Positions 1-7,789 of a stretch of 64,000 nt of DNA are shown one piece after another. The stretch lies in the NCBI GenBank assembly GCA_964511555.1, contig CAZEFR010000005.1:21822-85821 (forward strand), written 5' to 3'. The position numbers were made by a program, and so were the translations under genes. Under the pieces are notes generated by a model. The model did not search any database and had not been told where the DNA came from. It saw only the letters and a program-made list of their open reading frames with translations. The number at the start of each line of letters is the position of its first letter. Positions within the stretch are counted from its first letter, which is position 1. The DNA comes from CAIZGX01 sp964511555. GTDB taxonomy: Bacteria; Bacteroidota; Bacteroidia; Flavobacteriales_D; Sanyastnellaceae.

Positions 1-64
1 ATTGGAAAACCTTCGGTTTTATTCCTACTTCGTAATGCCTATTTTCATAATTCCTATTTCATAA
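1..64 (+). repeat. Hairpin plus 14-nt tandem repeat, upstream copy
   Basis: The first bases repeat the last codons of the higA gene downstream: the segment TGGAAAACCTTCGGTTTTAT occurs both here and at 970-990. It can fold as AAAACC-TTC-GGTTTT. It is followed by three units of a 14-nt repeat of the form TTCCTAYTTCRTAA at 22-64, the middle one 15 nt long. Read in frame, the start of the window would encode the C-terminus WKTFGFIPTS and a stop, so it could be the end of another higA copy lying left of the window. It could equally be a dispersed repeat from which the real higA took its last codons. Confidence 0.75.
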
Positions 65-87
65 TTGGAACGGAGTTGTTATCATCT

Positions 88-152
88 AAAAGTCGAAGAC
101 ATTAGCCGGAGGCATTCGTTGAAGACATTCGTCGTAGACATTCGCCATAGGC
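88..152 (+). repeat. 13-nt tandem repeat (ATTCGYYRWAGRC), four units
   Basis: After the lead AAAAGTCGAAGAC (88-100) come four 13-nt units: ATTAGCCGGAGGC, ATTCGTTGAAGAC, ATTCGTCGTAGAC and ATTCGCCATAGGC (101-152). Related units with a similar AGTCGCAGAC lead occur at 1051-1078 and, inverted, at 37981-38003. A single unit lies at 59516-59528. It is non-coding as far as can be seen. Confidence 0.8.
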
Positions 153-270
153 ATAAAGTGCATATAACCTGCACATAAAAGTTGGTGTGAATCTCCGTCT
201 CTCTTTTTAGGTTTGAACAGAAAATACTTATTCACTTTTCGTGAACATTTTGAATTAAACACTACTTTTG

Positions 271-609
271 ATGAAGGTTCATTTAATTAAGAAACTAGCC
301 ATTGAAGATTTCATTTCGAAACATGCAAGAAGTTCGAAGTCATTTCAAATTTGGTTAGCAATACTCAGAAATGCTGATTGGGAAAAACCTAGCGACATCT
401 TTCAAACCTTTGGATCAGCCGATTTACTGGGCAATGGAAGCAATCGCGTGATTTTTAACATTGGAGGAAATGAATATAGAATGATATGCAAGTACCAAGT
501 TACTTCAACCGAAATAAGACTTTATATTAAATGGATTGGAACTCACAACGAGTACGATCAACTATGTAAACTTAATTTGCAATACACAATAGACCAATAC
601 TCAAAATGA
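271..609 (+). CDS. higB: HigB-family toxin (type II toxin-antitoxin, RelE-like mRNA interferase)
   Basis: This 112-aa protein matches the HigB toxin family, ribosome-dependent mRNA interferases of RelE fold. The family core NRVIFNIGGNEYR lies at about residues 53-65, and the closing strand YIKWIGTHNEYD at about 87-98. Toxin precedes antitoxin, the higBA order, and the reading frames overlap by ATGA at 606-609, so the pair is co-translated. The start is ATG 271; a TTG at 268 is in frame, but family members begin at this methionine. A TACTTTTG sequence at 263-270 touches the start codon and is too close to serve as its promoter in the usual geometry. The family call is firm; activity is inferred. 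Confidence 0.9.
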   Translation: MKVHLIKKLAIEDFISKHARSSKSFQIWLAILRNADWEKPSDIFQTFGSADLLGNGSNRVIFNIGGNEYRMICKYQVTSTEIRLYIKWIGTHNEYDQLCKLNLQYTIDQYSK

Positions 610-1004
610 AATACTCCATCATCAAATCAAAAAAACAATACTTCGAATACTGCTCGCGGATGGAATTACTCGGAGAGATTAAAAAGAAATCAAAAGACAT
701 CACCGACGAGATAGAACTCCTTCAATTGCTCATTGACAAATACGACAGCGAAAAGTTAACAAGCAGCCCTATTCCTCCGCATGAGCTTTTAAAAGCTCTT
801 ATGGTTGAACACAACATGAAAGGAATTGACCTCGCCCAACTCCTTCAAGTAAGTCCTGGTCTTGTCAGCGATATGCTGAGTGGGAAAAAGGCCTTTTCGA
901 AAAACACGATTCGAATACTTTCACAACATTTTAGGCTGAAGCAAGAGGCGTTTAACTCGGAACTACGTAATTGGAAAACCTTCGGTTTTATTCCTACTTC
1001 ATAA
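606..1004 (+). CDS. higA: HigA-family antitoxin (XRE helix-turn-helix)
   Basis: This 132-aa partner of the HigB toxin would neutralise it and probably represses the operon. The helix-turn-helix spans about residues 72-98 (IDLAQLLQVSPGLVSDML, then SGKKAFS), and the family-typical RLKQEAFN follows at about 110-117. The gene overlaps higB by 4 nt. The last eleven residues, NWKTFGFIPTS, extend past the usual family end and are encoded by the same hairpin/14-nt repeat found at the start of the window, so the C-terminus seems to have been captured from a repeat. The assignment is strong; the origin of the tail is inference. Confidence 0.88.
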   Translation: MKYSIIKSKKQYFEYCSRMELLGEIKKKSKDITDEIELLQLLIDKYDSEKLTSSPIPPHELLKALMVEHNMKGIDLAQLLQVSPGLVSDMLSGKKAFSKNTIRILSQHFRLKQEAFNSELRNWKTFGFIPTS

Positions 1005-1046
1005 TTCCTACTTCATAATTCCTATTTTATAATTCCTACTGCGTAA
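970..1046 (+). repeat. Hairpin plus 14-nt tandem repeat, downstream copy
   Basis: This is the second copy of the element at 1-64. The hairpin AAAACCTTCGGTTTT forms the end of higA. Four 14-nt units follow: TTCCTACTTCATAA (twice), TTCCTATTTTATAA and TTCCTACTGCGTAA at 991-1046. The first unit contains the higA stop codon. Confidence 0.8.
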
Positions 1047-1050
1047 TTAA

Positions 1051-1145
1051 AAAAGTCGCAGACCCTCGTCCGAAGGACCTTCGCGATGAAATCGCCCTCG
1101 CAAAGCATCTTCCCCTTTCTTAACTTTTCTTACCTCTCTCCCCCT
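1051..1145 (+). repeat. Composite intergenic repeat: AGTCGCAGAC lead, degenerate 13-nt units, pyrimidine tract
   Basis: AAAAGTCGCAGAC (1051-1063) is followed by the inverted-repeat-like CCTCGTCCGAAGGAC and then a pyrimidine-rich tract. The tract segment 1107-1136 matches 27 of 30 bases of 4937-4966, inside the cvfB-like gene. The same order (lead, ATTCGCC-type unit, pyrimidine tract) is seen on the other strand at 37931-38003. Apart from this repeat and the recQ promoter, the gene-free stretch 1005-1321 holds only the assembly gap. Confidence 0.7.
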
Positions 1146-1148
1146 TCG

Positions 1149-1156
1149 TACATTTG
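1149..1156 (+). promoter_or_regulatory. -7 promoter element of recQ (TACATTTG)
   Basis: A perfect match to the Bacteroidota -7 consensus TAnnTTTG. It lies 10 nt before the first copy of the recQ start codon (ATG 1167). The duplicated start at 1322 is the same codon repeated across the assembly gap. Confidence 0.75.
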
Positions 1157-1220
1157 CACCTAACCTATGGTAGCAAAAACCCTCCACCTTCTTAAAAAAT
1201 ACTGGGGATACGATGCGTTT

Positions 1221-1320
1221 NNNNNNNNNNNNNNNNNNNNNNNNNNNNNNNNNNNNNNNNNNNNNNNNNNNNNNNNNNNNNNNNNNNNNNNNNNNNNNNN
1301 NNNNNNNNNNNNNNNNNNNN
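1221..1320. other. 100-N scaffold gap flanked by a 55-bp duplication
   Basis: Bases 1166-1220 and 1321-1375 are identical (55 bp), both holding the recQ start and first codons. A run of exactly 100 N between two identical 55-mers is what a scaffolder leaves when contigs that overlap by one k-mer are not merged. The natural sequence is probably continuous, with no gap and one copy. Confidence 0.9.
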
Positions 1321-1321
1321 T

Positions 1322-3196
1322 ATGGTAGCAAAAACCCTCCACCTTCTTAAAAAATACTGGGGATACGATGCGTTTCGCGATAAGCAAAGCGAAATCGTGA
1401 ATGCTTCCGCATACGGAGAACATGTGTTTGCGCTGCTGCCAACAGGCGGAGGAAAAAGCATCTGCTTTCAAGTGCCTGCCTTGTGCCATAAAGGTTTGTG
1501 CATTGTCGTGACACCGCTTCTTGCACTCATGAAAGATCAGGTGGAAAGCCTCATTCAAAAAGAAATTCCAGCAACCTATCTCTCTTCCGAATTAAATAAT
1601 TTCGAGATTGAAAAAATTCTCGACGACTGCACCAATAGAAAATATAAATTCCTTTACGTCTCTCCGGAGCGTTTGGAAAACGATAACTTCATTGCACGCA
1701 TTCGCTACCTGAACATTTCCTTCGTAGCCATTGATGAGGCGCATTGCATTTCGCAATGGGGACACGACTTCCGCCCTGCATACAGAGCCATACCAAACTT
1801 CTTGAAAGAACTGCGCGACCCCGTGGTTATGGCCGTTACCGCAACCGCCACTCCGCAAGTAGTCGCCGACATTGCCACACTCGTCTTCAACAACGATTGC
1901 AAAATCATTCAGAAGAGTTTCGCTAGAAAAAACATTGCCTACAACGCACTCTTTTCGACACAAAAAGAAAACGACCTCGTTGATCGAATCGTTCACATGA
2001 AAGGAGCAGGTATTGTCTATTGCAATTCAAGAAAAAAAACAGAAGATCTTTCAGCGCTGCTGAATGAAAAAAATATTAAAGCCCTTCCCTATCACGCCGG
2101 TCTTGATCTTCACAAAAAAGATCTCGCCTTTCAAAAATGGAAGAACAACGATGTGCAGGTGATTGTGGCAACAAACGCCTTCGGCATGGGCATAGACAAA
2201 CCCGATGTCCGCTTCGTGTTTCACTTCGACATTCCTTCTCAACCCGAGGCGTATTTTCAGGAAGTGGGAAGAGCCGGACGCGACGAACAACCCGCACTCG
2301 GACTGGCACTTTGGAACGACAGCGATTTCGTTCAATTGAAAAAAAGCATTGCTATGCGCTATCCGCCAAAGGAAGACATTGCAACGGTTTATCAAACGCT
2401 CGCCAACATTCATCGCATTGCCATTGGCTCGGGCATGAACGAACTCTTCGCCTTAAACCTCGATCAAATTGCTGAACGCAGTCAACTTCATGCGAACACC
2501 ATTTCAGCTTCGTTGCTGTTACTCGAACGCGCTGGATACATTTCCATCTTAGCACGCGGACTGCACCGTTCGCGCGTTCGCGTCATTGCTTCGAAAGAAG
2601 AGTTGCGCAACTTCGTAGACCAGCATCCGAAGCATGAAGACTTTCTTCGCTCGCTCTTCCGCTTGTATGGAAGCATCTGGGATTTCGCTGTTCCCATTTC
2701 CGAATACCAACTGAGCGTCTTGAATGAACGCTCGAAAAACGAAGTACTCACTTCACTCAACGATCTTCATAAACTTCAGATTCTTGAATACCTTCCGGCC
2801 AGTTCCACCTCGCAATACAGTTATGTAAAACAACGCGTCGCGACGAATGAAATTTCCATTCCGGAAACGATGTACGAAGAACGTCGCGATATCGATCTTG
2901 CGAAGTTGAACAGCATGCAACACTTGCTTTCAGAAGACCACTGTCGCGAACAATACATTCTGCGTTACTTCGGCGAAGACACCGACGCATGCGGCAAGTG
3001 CGATCACTGTCAGCGCGAACGCGCTCTTCCCACTACAAAAGAAATTCTTCAAGCTTGCCTCACCGGAAAAACACTCGACGAACTTTACGCGTGGCCGATT
3101 TCCTTCAACAAAGAAAAAACAATCGAACTCGTGCAAGAAGCCCTTGCCGAAGGATGGCTCATTCCAAAAGAAGGCAAGTATTTCACGGCCAAGTAA
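1322..3196 (+). CDS. recQ: RecQ-family ATP-dependent DNA helicase
   Basis: This 624-aa superfamily 2 helicase unwinds DNA 3' to 5' in repair and recombination. The RecA-like core has Walker A (PTGGGKS, residues 40-46), DEAH box (IDEAHCISQW, about 138-147), and helicase C-terminal motifs including ATNAFGMGID and QEVGRAGRD. A winged-helix-like stretch (about 370-420) precedes the zinc cysteines CREQY and ACGKCDHC at about 541-563. This places the zinc cluster much nearer the C-terminus than in E. coli RecQ, and I see no HRDC domain. The start codon is duplicated by the assembly gap, so the true gene is continuous with the promoter at 1149. Confidence 0.93.
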   Translation: MVAKTLHLLKKYWGYDAFRDKQSEIVNASAYGEHVFALLPTGGGKSICFQVPALCHKGLCIVVTPLLALMKDQVESLIQKEIPATYLSSELNNFEIEKILDDCTNRKYKFLYVSPERLENDNFIARIRYLNISFVAIDEAHCISQWGHDFRPAYRAIPNFLKELRDPVVMAVTATATPQVVADIATLVFNNDCKIIQKSFARKNIAYNALFSTQKENDLVDRIVHMKGAGIVYCNSRKKTEDLSALLNEKNIKALPYHAGLDLHKKDLAFQKWKNNDVQVIVATNAFGMGIDKPDVRFVFHFDIPSQPEAYFQEVGRAGRDEQPALGLALWNDSDFVQLKKSIAMRYPPKEDIATVYQTLANIHRIAIGSGMNELFALNLDQIAERSQLHANTISASLLLLERAGYISILARGLHRSRVRVIASKEELRNFVDQHPKHEDFLRSLFRLYGSIWDFAVPISEYQLSVLNERSKNEVLTSLNDLHKLQILEYLPASSTSQYSYVKQRVATNEISIPETMYEERRDIDLAKLNSMQHLLSEDHCREQYILRYFGEDTDACGKCDHCQRERALPTTKEILQACLTGKTLDELYAWPISFNKEKTIELVQEALAEGWLIPKEGKYFTAK

Positions 3197-3206
3197 GTTT
3201 TCGGAG

Positions 3207-3214
3207 TAGTTTTG
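3207..3214 (+). promoter_or_regulatory. -7 promoter element of the rlmI-like gene (TAGTTTTG)
   Basis: A perfect TAnnTTTG match ending 4 nt before ATG 3219, so the transcript should be leaderless or nearly so. Confidence 0.7.
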
Positions 3215-3218
3215 CCAC

Positions 3219-4391
3219 ATGTTAGCAAAAATCTATTTAAAGCAAGGAAAAGAACAAAGCGCAAAACGCTTTCACCCTTGGATATTCTCTGGCGCTATTG
3301 AAGCCATTTCTGAATTGTTGAAGGAAGGTCAGTTGGTGGAAGTGTACACCCGCAAAAACGAAAAAATTGGTATTGGACATTTCTCTGAAGGCAGCATTGC
3401 CGTGCGCATGTTTTCATTCGGCGAAGAAATGTATTCGACAGATATTTGGCATTCGAAAATTAAACACGCGTACGATCTTCGCAAGAAGGTGATGGTGAAT
3501 ACCGAAAGTACCACGCTGTATCGTTTGATTAACGCGGAAGGCGACGGTTTCCCCGGACTTATTGTAGACGTATACGGCGAAACAGCGGTGCTTCAGTTTC
3601 ATGGCGCAGGTATGTACCAGCACAGAAGCGAAATTGCGAACGCGCTGAAGATGGTTATGGGCGATAGTTTGAAAGCCATCTACGACAAGAGCGGAGAAAA
3701 AATTAAAGGCGTTCCGAATGCACAAAACGAATATGTGTTTGGTGAAAAAGGAAACGACATTGCACTTGAGCACGGCATTCAATTTCAAATCGATTGGGAA
3801 AAAGGACAGAAGACAGGTTTCTTCATTGACCAACGTGAAAACAGAAAACTACTTGGTGAATTAAGCCAAGGAAAAAAAGTATTGAATACGTTTTGCTACA
3901 GCGGCGGATTCTCTTTGTATGCTTTGAAAAACGGAGCGAACCTCGTTCACAGTTTAGATAGCAGTGCTTCTGCATTGGCTTTGGTAGAGAACAACATTCA
4001 ATTGAATAACCTCGACACTGCCAAGCACAAGTTAATTCAAGCAGATGCGGTTGAATACATGAAGAACATTGAGGAAGATTACGACATTATTGTTTTAGAT
4101 CCTCCCGCCTTCGCGAAACACTTAAGCGCGAAACACAAAGCCATTCAAGGATACAGAAGAATTAACGAAGCGGCTTTGCGTCAGATTAAGCCCGGCGGAA
4201 TTCTCTTCACCTTCTCTTGCTCACAGGTCATTGACAAGCAACAATTCACTTCCATTCTTTTGGCTTCTGCTATTTCAGTTGGAAGAACGGTGAAGATATT
4301 GCATCAGTTGCACCAAGGGGCAGACCATCCGATTAGCATCTTCCATCCGGAAGGAGAATATTTGAAAGGTTTGGTTTTAGAAGTTATTTAG
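3219..4391 (+). CDS. rlmI: Class I SAM-dependent rRNA methyltransferase, RlmI-type
   Basis: This 390-aa protein resembles 23S rRNA (cytosine-C5) methyltransferases of the RlmI group. An N-terminal PUA-like RNA-binding region (about 1-75; KRFHPWIFSGAI) is followed by a linker and a Rossmann methyltransferase domain with the SAM loop NTFCYSGGFSLYAL (about 224-237) and the catalytic motif DIIVLDPPAFAK (about 288-299). The catalytic cysteine is likely in TFSCSQV near residue 331. It is followed after 13 nt by the DUF6265-like gene and is probably co-transcribed with it. The exact target base is inferred from the family. Confidence 0.88.
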   Translation: MLAKIYLKQGKEQSAKRFHPWIFSGAIEAISELLKEGQLVEVYTRKNEKIGIGHFSEGSIAVRMFSFGEEMYSTDIWHSKIKHAYDLRKKVMVNTESTTLYRLINAEGDGFPGLIVDVYGETAVLQFHGAGMYQHRSEIANALKMVMGDSLKAIYDKSGEKIKGVPNAQNEYVFGEKGNDIALEHGIQFQIDWEKGQKTGFFIDQRENRKLLGELSQGKKVLNTFCYSGGFSLYALKNGANLVHSLDSSASALALVENNIQLNNLDTAKHKLIQADAVEYMKNIEEDYDIIVLDPPAFAKHLSAKHKAIQGYRRINEAALRQIKPGGILFTFSCSQVIDKQQFTSILLASAISVGRTVKILHQLHQGADHPISIFHPEGEYLKGLVLEVI

Positions 4392-4404
4392 TATTTTAGA
4401 CTTT

Positions 4405-4878
4405 ATGAAAAAGCTATTCTTCTTCGCACTTTTTATTTCGGTTGGAATGAATGCATTCGCGCAAACCGATCTTCTTCCTCATTTATTGAAACTTCAAGGC
4501 AACTGGGTTGGACTTACCGGTAGAGAAGAATGGACGAAGGTGGAAGATGATATGGTTATTGAAGGTATTTCCTTTTACAACGTGAATTTCGAAGAATACG
4601 GAACCAACGAGCTACCGAACGAACATTCGGTAATAGTATACGATAATGACCATTGGGTGTACATTGCTACTCCGCTAGAAGCCGACAAAAGCACCATTTT
4701 CGTTTGCACGAAAGCGTCTTCTACGGAATGGATTTTCGAAAATCCACAGCACGACTTTCCGAAACGAATCATTTATCGTTTCCTTTCAGAAGAACAATTG
4801 GAAACGACTATCGACGCGGGCCTCGGTTGCGATCCGAAGGACGTGAAGACCTGGAAGTATTGGAAGAAGAAGATCTAG
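4405..4878 (+). CDS. Secreted DUF6265-like protein
   Basis: A 157-aa protein with a clear signal peptide (MKKLFFFALFISVGMNAFAQ, cleaved near residue 20). The remainder has the pattern of the lipocalin-like DUF6265 family: an LQGNWVG start, a central MVIEG strand and the closing FENPQHDFPKRIIY motif at about 110-123. Function is unknown; members are predicted periplasmic beta-barrels. It follows the rlmI-like gene by 13 nt. Its last 71 nt overlap the 3' end of the convergent CvfB-like gene. Confidence 0.7.
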   Translation: MKKLFFFALFISVGMNAFAQTDLLPHLLKLQGNWVGLTGREEWTKVEDDMVIEGISFYNVNFEEYGTNELPNEHSVIVYDNDHWVYIATPLEADKSTIFVCTKASSTEWIFENPQHDFPKRIIYRFLSEEQLETTIDAGLGCDPKDVKTWKYWKKKI

Positions 4879-5998
4879 ACTTCTTAGAAGTGTAAGGAAC
4901 CTTACCGTTTGCATTTGTCCCAGGCTCACTTCCTTTATCTTCCCATTTCTTAACTTCTCTTACCCCTTCTTCCCCTCTCTTATATTCCTCTCTTCCCCCC
5001 TCTTCCCCTCTCTTATCTTCTCTGTACCCTTTGCTCTCTTGATTCCCGAAAGAATCTCCAATGCGTCTATTCGGAACAGGTAATTTCTTCGCGGTGTATG
5101 GCTTGCGCACATCGTCGGTTGGCTTGTCTTTCCAATTTTCAATGTCGCGTGGTGTTGGCTTTTGACCGTCGGTCAACAACTTCACACCGAACTTCATTAA
5201 GTCTACCTTCTCTTGCTTGTATAACAATCCCGCAGCTTTCTTAAAGGTCTTCTTCGACATGCGAAGACGGATTTTAATTTCATCCGGATCACTATCGTCG
5301 TTCAAACGAATGTAACCGCCGTTGTTTTCCAAGAACTCGAGCAAACGTGCAGCAGCATCTTCAATCAGATCTACTCCTTCCTTCTGCATGCTTACTACCA
5401 CATCTTTCCCTTCAATCTTGCGCACGTATCCTTTCACTTTATCGCCTTCAGAAACGCGACTCATGATTTCTTGTTGGAAGATGATGCCCTGGTATTTTCC
5501 ATTTACAATCACCTTTCTTCCCACTTCCAATTTCTCGAAAATGGTCATTTCAATTTCATCACCACGCTTGAAGTCTGGAACTTCTTTCAAGTGATTGAAA
5601 ATTTTCGTTGTTCCGAAAAGTCTATGGTTCGCAGAATCGTAACAAAGCATGATTAGCGCTTTGCGATTCGTGAGTAATTCTTGCCTTTGCTCTCTCTTAG
5701 GAATTAAAACATCGCGCCCCACACCGATATTGATGAACGCACCTAAATCGTTTGAATTTAGAATGGTAAACATTCCCATTTCGCCTACCTGAATTTCAGG
5801 AATGCGGGTTGTTGCTTCTAGTTCTTTTCTGTCGTTGAAGTAGCTGAAAATTTTCAGCGTTTGTCCCAATACAACACCTTTTGTATCAATTTTATTTAAT
5901 GGAATTTCTTCGTGGTCGTTTCCAACAAAAACTCCTTCTTCACTGATTGAAGTGACCATTAACTCTTGAATGGCGCCCGGACGCAAATAATCTGTCAT
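4808..5998 (-). CDS. CvfB-like S1-domain RNA-binding protein with extended C-terminus
   Basis: A 396-aa protein whose first 275 residues or so match the CvfB/YitL family: tandem S1-like OB-fold domains (from TDYLRPGAIQELMV; VGEMGMFTI; EGDKVKGYVRKIEGKDVVVS) and a C-terminal winged-helix region (NNGGYIRLNDDSDPDEIK). ATG 5998 is chosen because the longer reading begins with residues that do not fit the family. The remaining tail of about 115 residues is low-complexity and charged. It is encoded partly by the pyrimidine-rich intergenic repeat (4937-5031 on the plus strand) and partly by antisense of the neighbouring gene. The tail therefore looks like a late extension of the reading frame. Confidence 0.82.
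   Translation of the reverse strand: MTDYLRPGAIQELMVTSISEEGVFVGNDHEEIPLNKIDTKGVVLGQTLKIFSYFNDRKELEATTRIPEIQVGEMGMFTILNSNDLGAFINIGVGRDVLIPKREQRQELLTNRKALIMLCYDSANHRLFGTTKIFNHLKEVPDFKRGDEIEMTIFEKLEVGRKVIVNGKYQGIIFQQEIMSRVSEGDKVKGYVRKIEGKDVVVSMQKEGVDLIEDAAARLLEFLENNGGYIRLNDDSDPDEIKIRLRMSKKTFKKAAGLLYKQEKVDLMKFGVKLLTDGQKPTPRDIENWKDKPTDDVRKPYTAKKLPVPNRRIGDSFGNQESKGYREDKRGEEGGREEYKRGEEGVREVKKWEDKGSEPGTNANGKVPYTSKKSRSSSSNTSRSSRPSDRNRGPRR
4937..5031 (-). repeat. Pyrimidine/purine-rich dispersed repeat inside the CvfB-like gene
   Basis: On the plus strand this is a run of CTTCCCCTCTCTT-type units. Segment 4937-4966 matches 1107-1136 in 27 of 30 bases. On the coding strand it reads as degenerate GREEYKRGEEG-type repeats in the protein tail. 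Related purine tracts occur at 37931-37949. Confidence 0.7.
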
Positions 5999-6073
5999 AA
6001 TGCAAAGTAAGTTCAGAACGGCTGAATTCAAGGTGTTTTCGCCATTTAGTTTTCAGACTTCGCTTGTTCGTGT

Positions 6074-6081
6074 TACATTTG
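6074..6081 (+). promoter_or_regulatory. -7 promoter element of the T9SS cargo gene (TACATTTG)
   Basis: A perfect TAnnTTTG match 18 nt upstream of ATG 6100. Confidence 0.7.
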
Positions 6082-6099
6082 ATGCACTAACCTCAAACC

Positions 6100-7737
6100 A
6101 TGAAATCGTTTTTATTCGCCACTTCATTTGTATTATTCGCTGTATTGAATAGCCAAGCGCAATGCGCTGCTGGAGAGACCGCTGTGACTTTTGTAATGAA
6201 CACAGATGCCTGGGCCTACGAAAATTATTGGCAATTAAACCTAGCCGGAACAGGATGCACGGATACGCCTATTGCGGAAGGGGCTAACTTGAATGTGGGT
6301 TGTGCGGGCACTGAATCGGAAAACAGCTTAAATGGATACGCCAACGACGTTGTTGTGACTGAAGGTCCTTTTTGCCTGACTGATAACACCGCTTACGAAT
6401 TAATCTTTGTTGACTCCTATGGAGACGGCGGCTTGGTGATTGAAGTTTTTGAAAACGGAGCGCTTACACATGTGTATAGTGGCAGCGGCGATGGTAACAC
6501 TTGGACATTCACGATTGGTTTAAGTACGGCTCCTACTTATGACAGTCCATGCAGCGCAGTGGAAATTACAGCCGACGGCCCGTCATTATTATTGAACAAT
6601 ACCGATGCTATGGCAGGGTTTGGTGAAATTGCTCCGCCAGGCATAGACTGCGGAGTTTACGGTTTTTGGTGTGAAGGAAATTCGACTAATTCTATTTGGG
6701 CAAAGTTCATTCCGACAACGAGTGCAACTTCATTCGAAGTCTCGACTTGTAATCCGGGAACCTCAACTGACACACAGGTTGCGATTTACAAAGTAACCGA
6801 CTGTTCAAACTTCGAGACGTACGAATTGATTAGTTCGAATGATGACATGATTGGCGGATGTTCTGTCGGGGAGCTTTACGCTTCTCAAACATACACCTCT
6901 TGCTTAGAATCAGGACAATTGTATTTGATTCAAATTGACGGTTGGGAAGGATCTGTTGGTGATATTGAATTGTCTGTCCACACCTATGGCAGCTCTATTT
7001 CTTGGGACGCTTTGGTTGATGGGATTTCTTGTCCCTTGGACAAAGGGGAAAACGGAGACGGAAGCGTTTATCCATATAGCGTAGGCGCTGGGGCAAACTT
7101 CACTTCGGTTTGGACAGGCCCATTCGGTTACACTTCCAACAGTCAATATTTACAAAACGTTGATCCAGGCACATATACTCTTACTGCAACAACAGGTTGT
7201 GGAGAAGTTCATACTGAAACGTTCGACATACTTCAACCTGAACCCTTAATGGTTACTACAGACATTATACTTCCGAGCTGTGTTGTAAACAACGACGCCA
7301 CAATTAATGTGAATGTTGCAGGAGCAACTGCGCCCTACGACTTTGCATGGAACGATGCGTCGGGCACACCTATTGGCAACCAAAATCCACTTACCGGAAT
7401 TGGAATTGGAACCTACAATATGGTTATCACCGATGACAACGGCTGTATCTATCCCTATTCATTCAGCATATCTGATTGTGTAGGCATTGAAGAAATGGAA
7501 TTGGCTTCTATAAATGTTTTTCCAAATCCTTCTAACGGATCATTCACCATCAATCACAACCTATTGAAAAACGCATCATGGAGTTTGTATGACATCTCCG
7601 GAAAATTACTTCATTCGGAAAGAATTGCATCAGGAAGTACATCAACCTTGGTGAATGCAACTGTTCCTGCTGGCGTTTATTCTTTGCGCATCATTGCTGA
7701 AGATATGCAGCTTCAGAAGAGTGTTGTTGTTGAATAA
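6100..7737 (+). CDS. Secreted protein with T9SS type A sorting domain
   Basis: A 545-aa predicted cell-surface or secreted protein. It has a signal peptide (MKSFLFATSFVLFAVLNSQAQ), a first beta-rich region (about 22-150), a cysteine-rich jelly-roll-like region starting APTYDSPCSAVEI (about 145-300), SprB-type repeat-like segments (about 310-460, ILPSCVVNNDATINV), and a type A T9SS signal over the last 75 residues (INVFPNPSNGSFTI, YDISGKLL, LPAGVYSL-like). No catalytic motif was recognised, so adhesion or binding is the best guess. It has its own promoter and stands alone, divergent from the CvfB-like gene. Confidence 0.85.
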   Translation: MKSFLFATSFVLFAVLNSQAQCAAGETAVTFVMNTDAWAYENYWQLNLAGTGCTDTPIAEGANLNVGCAGTESENSLNGYANDVVVTEGPFCLTDNTAYELIFVDSYGDGGLVIEVFENGALTHVYSGSGDGNTWTFTIGLSTAPTYDSPCSAVEITADGPSLLLNNTDAMAGFGEIAPPGIDCGVYGFWCEGNSTNSIWAKFIPTTSATSFEVSTCNPGTSTDTQVAIYKVTDCSNFETYELISSNDDMIGGCSVGELYASQTYTSCLESGQLYLIQIDGWEGSVGDIELSVHTYGSSISWDALVDGISCPLDKGENGDGSVYPYSVGAGANFTSVWTGPFGYTSNSQYLQNVDPGTYTLTATTGCGEVHTETFDILQPEPLMVTTDIILPSCVVNNDATINVNVAGATAPYDFAWNDASGTPIGNQNPLTGIGIGTYNMVITDDNGCIYPYSFSISDCVGIEEMELASINVFPNPSNGSFTINHNLLKNASWSLYDISGKLLHSERIASGSTSTLVNATVPAGVYSLRIIAEDMQLQKSVVVE

Positions 7738-7789
7738 AATCCAATATTGACGAAGTGAATTTTTATAAAAAAAAATTTAATTTAGCAAC

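Noticed and set aside
88..152. CRISPR array
   Set aside because: Units are 13-14 nt, contiguous, without spacers, and no cas gene is in the window.
263..270. TACTTTTG as promoter of higB
   Set aside because: It matches TAnnTTTG but ends at the base before the ATG, so transcription would start inside the coding region. No later start codon fits the toxin family.
1047..1558. Open frames running through the N run on the minus strand
   Set aside because: They exist only because N codons are read as unknown residues. They are antisense to recQ and the repeat.
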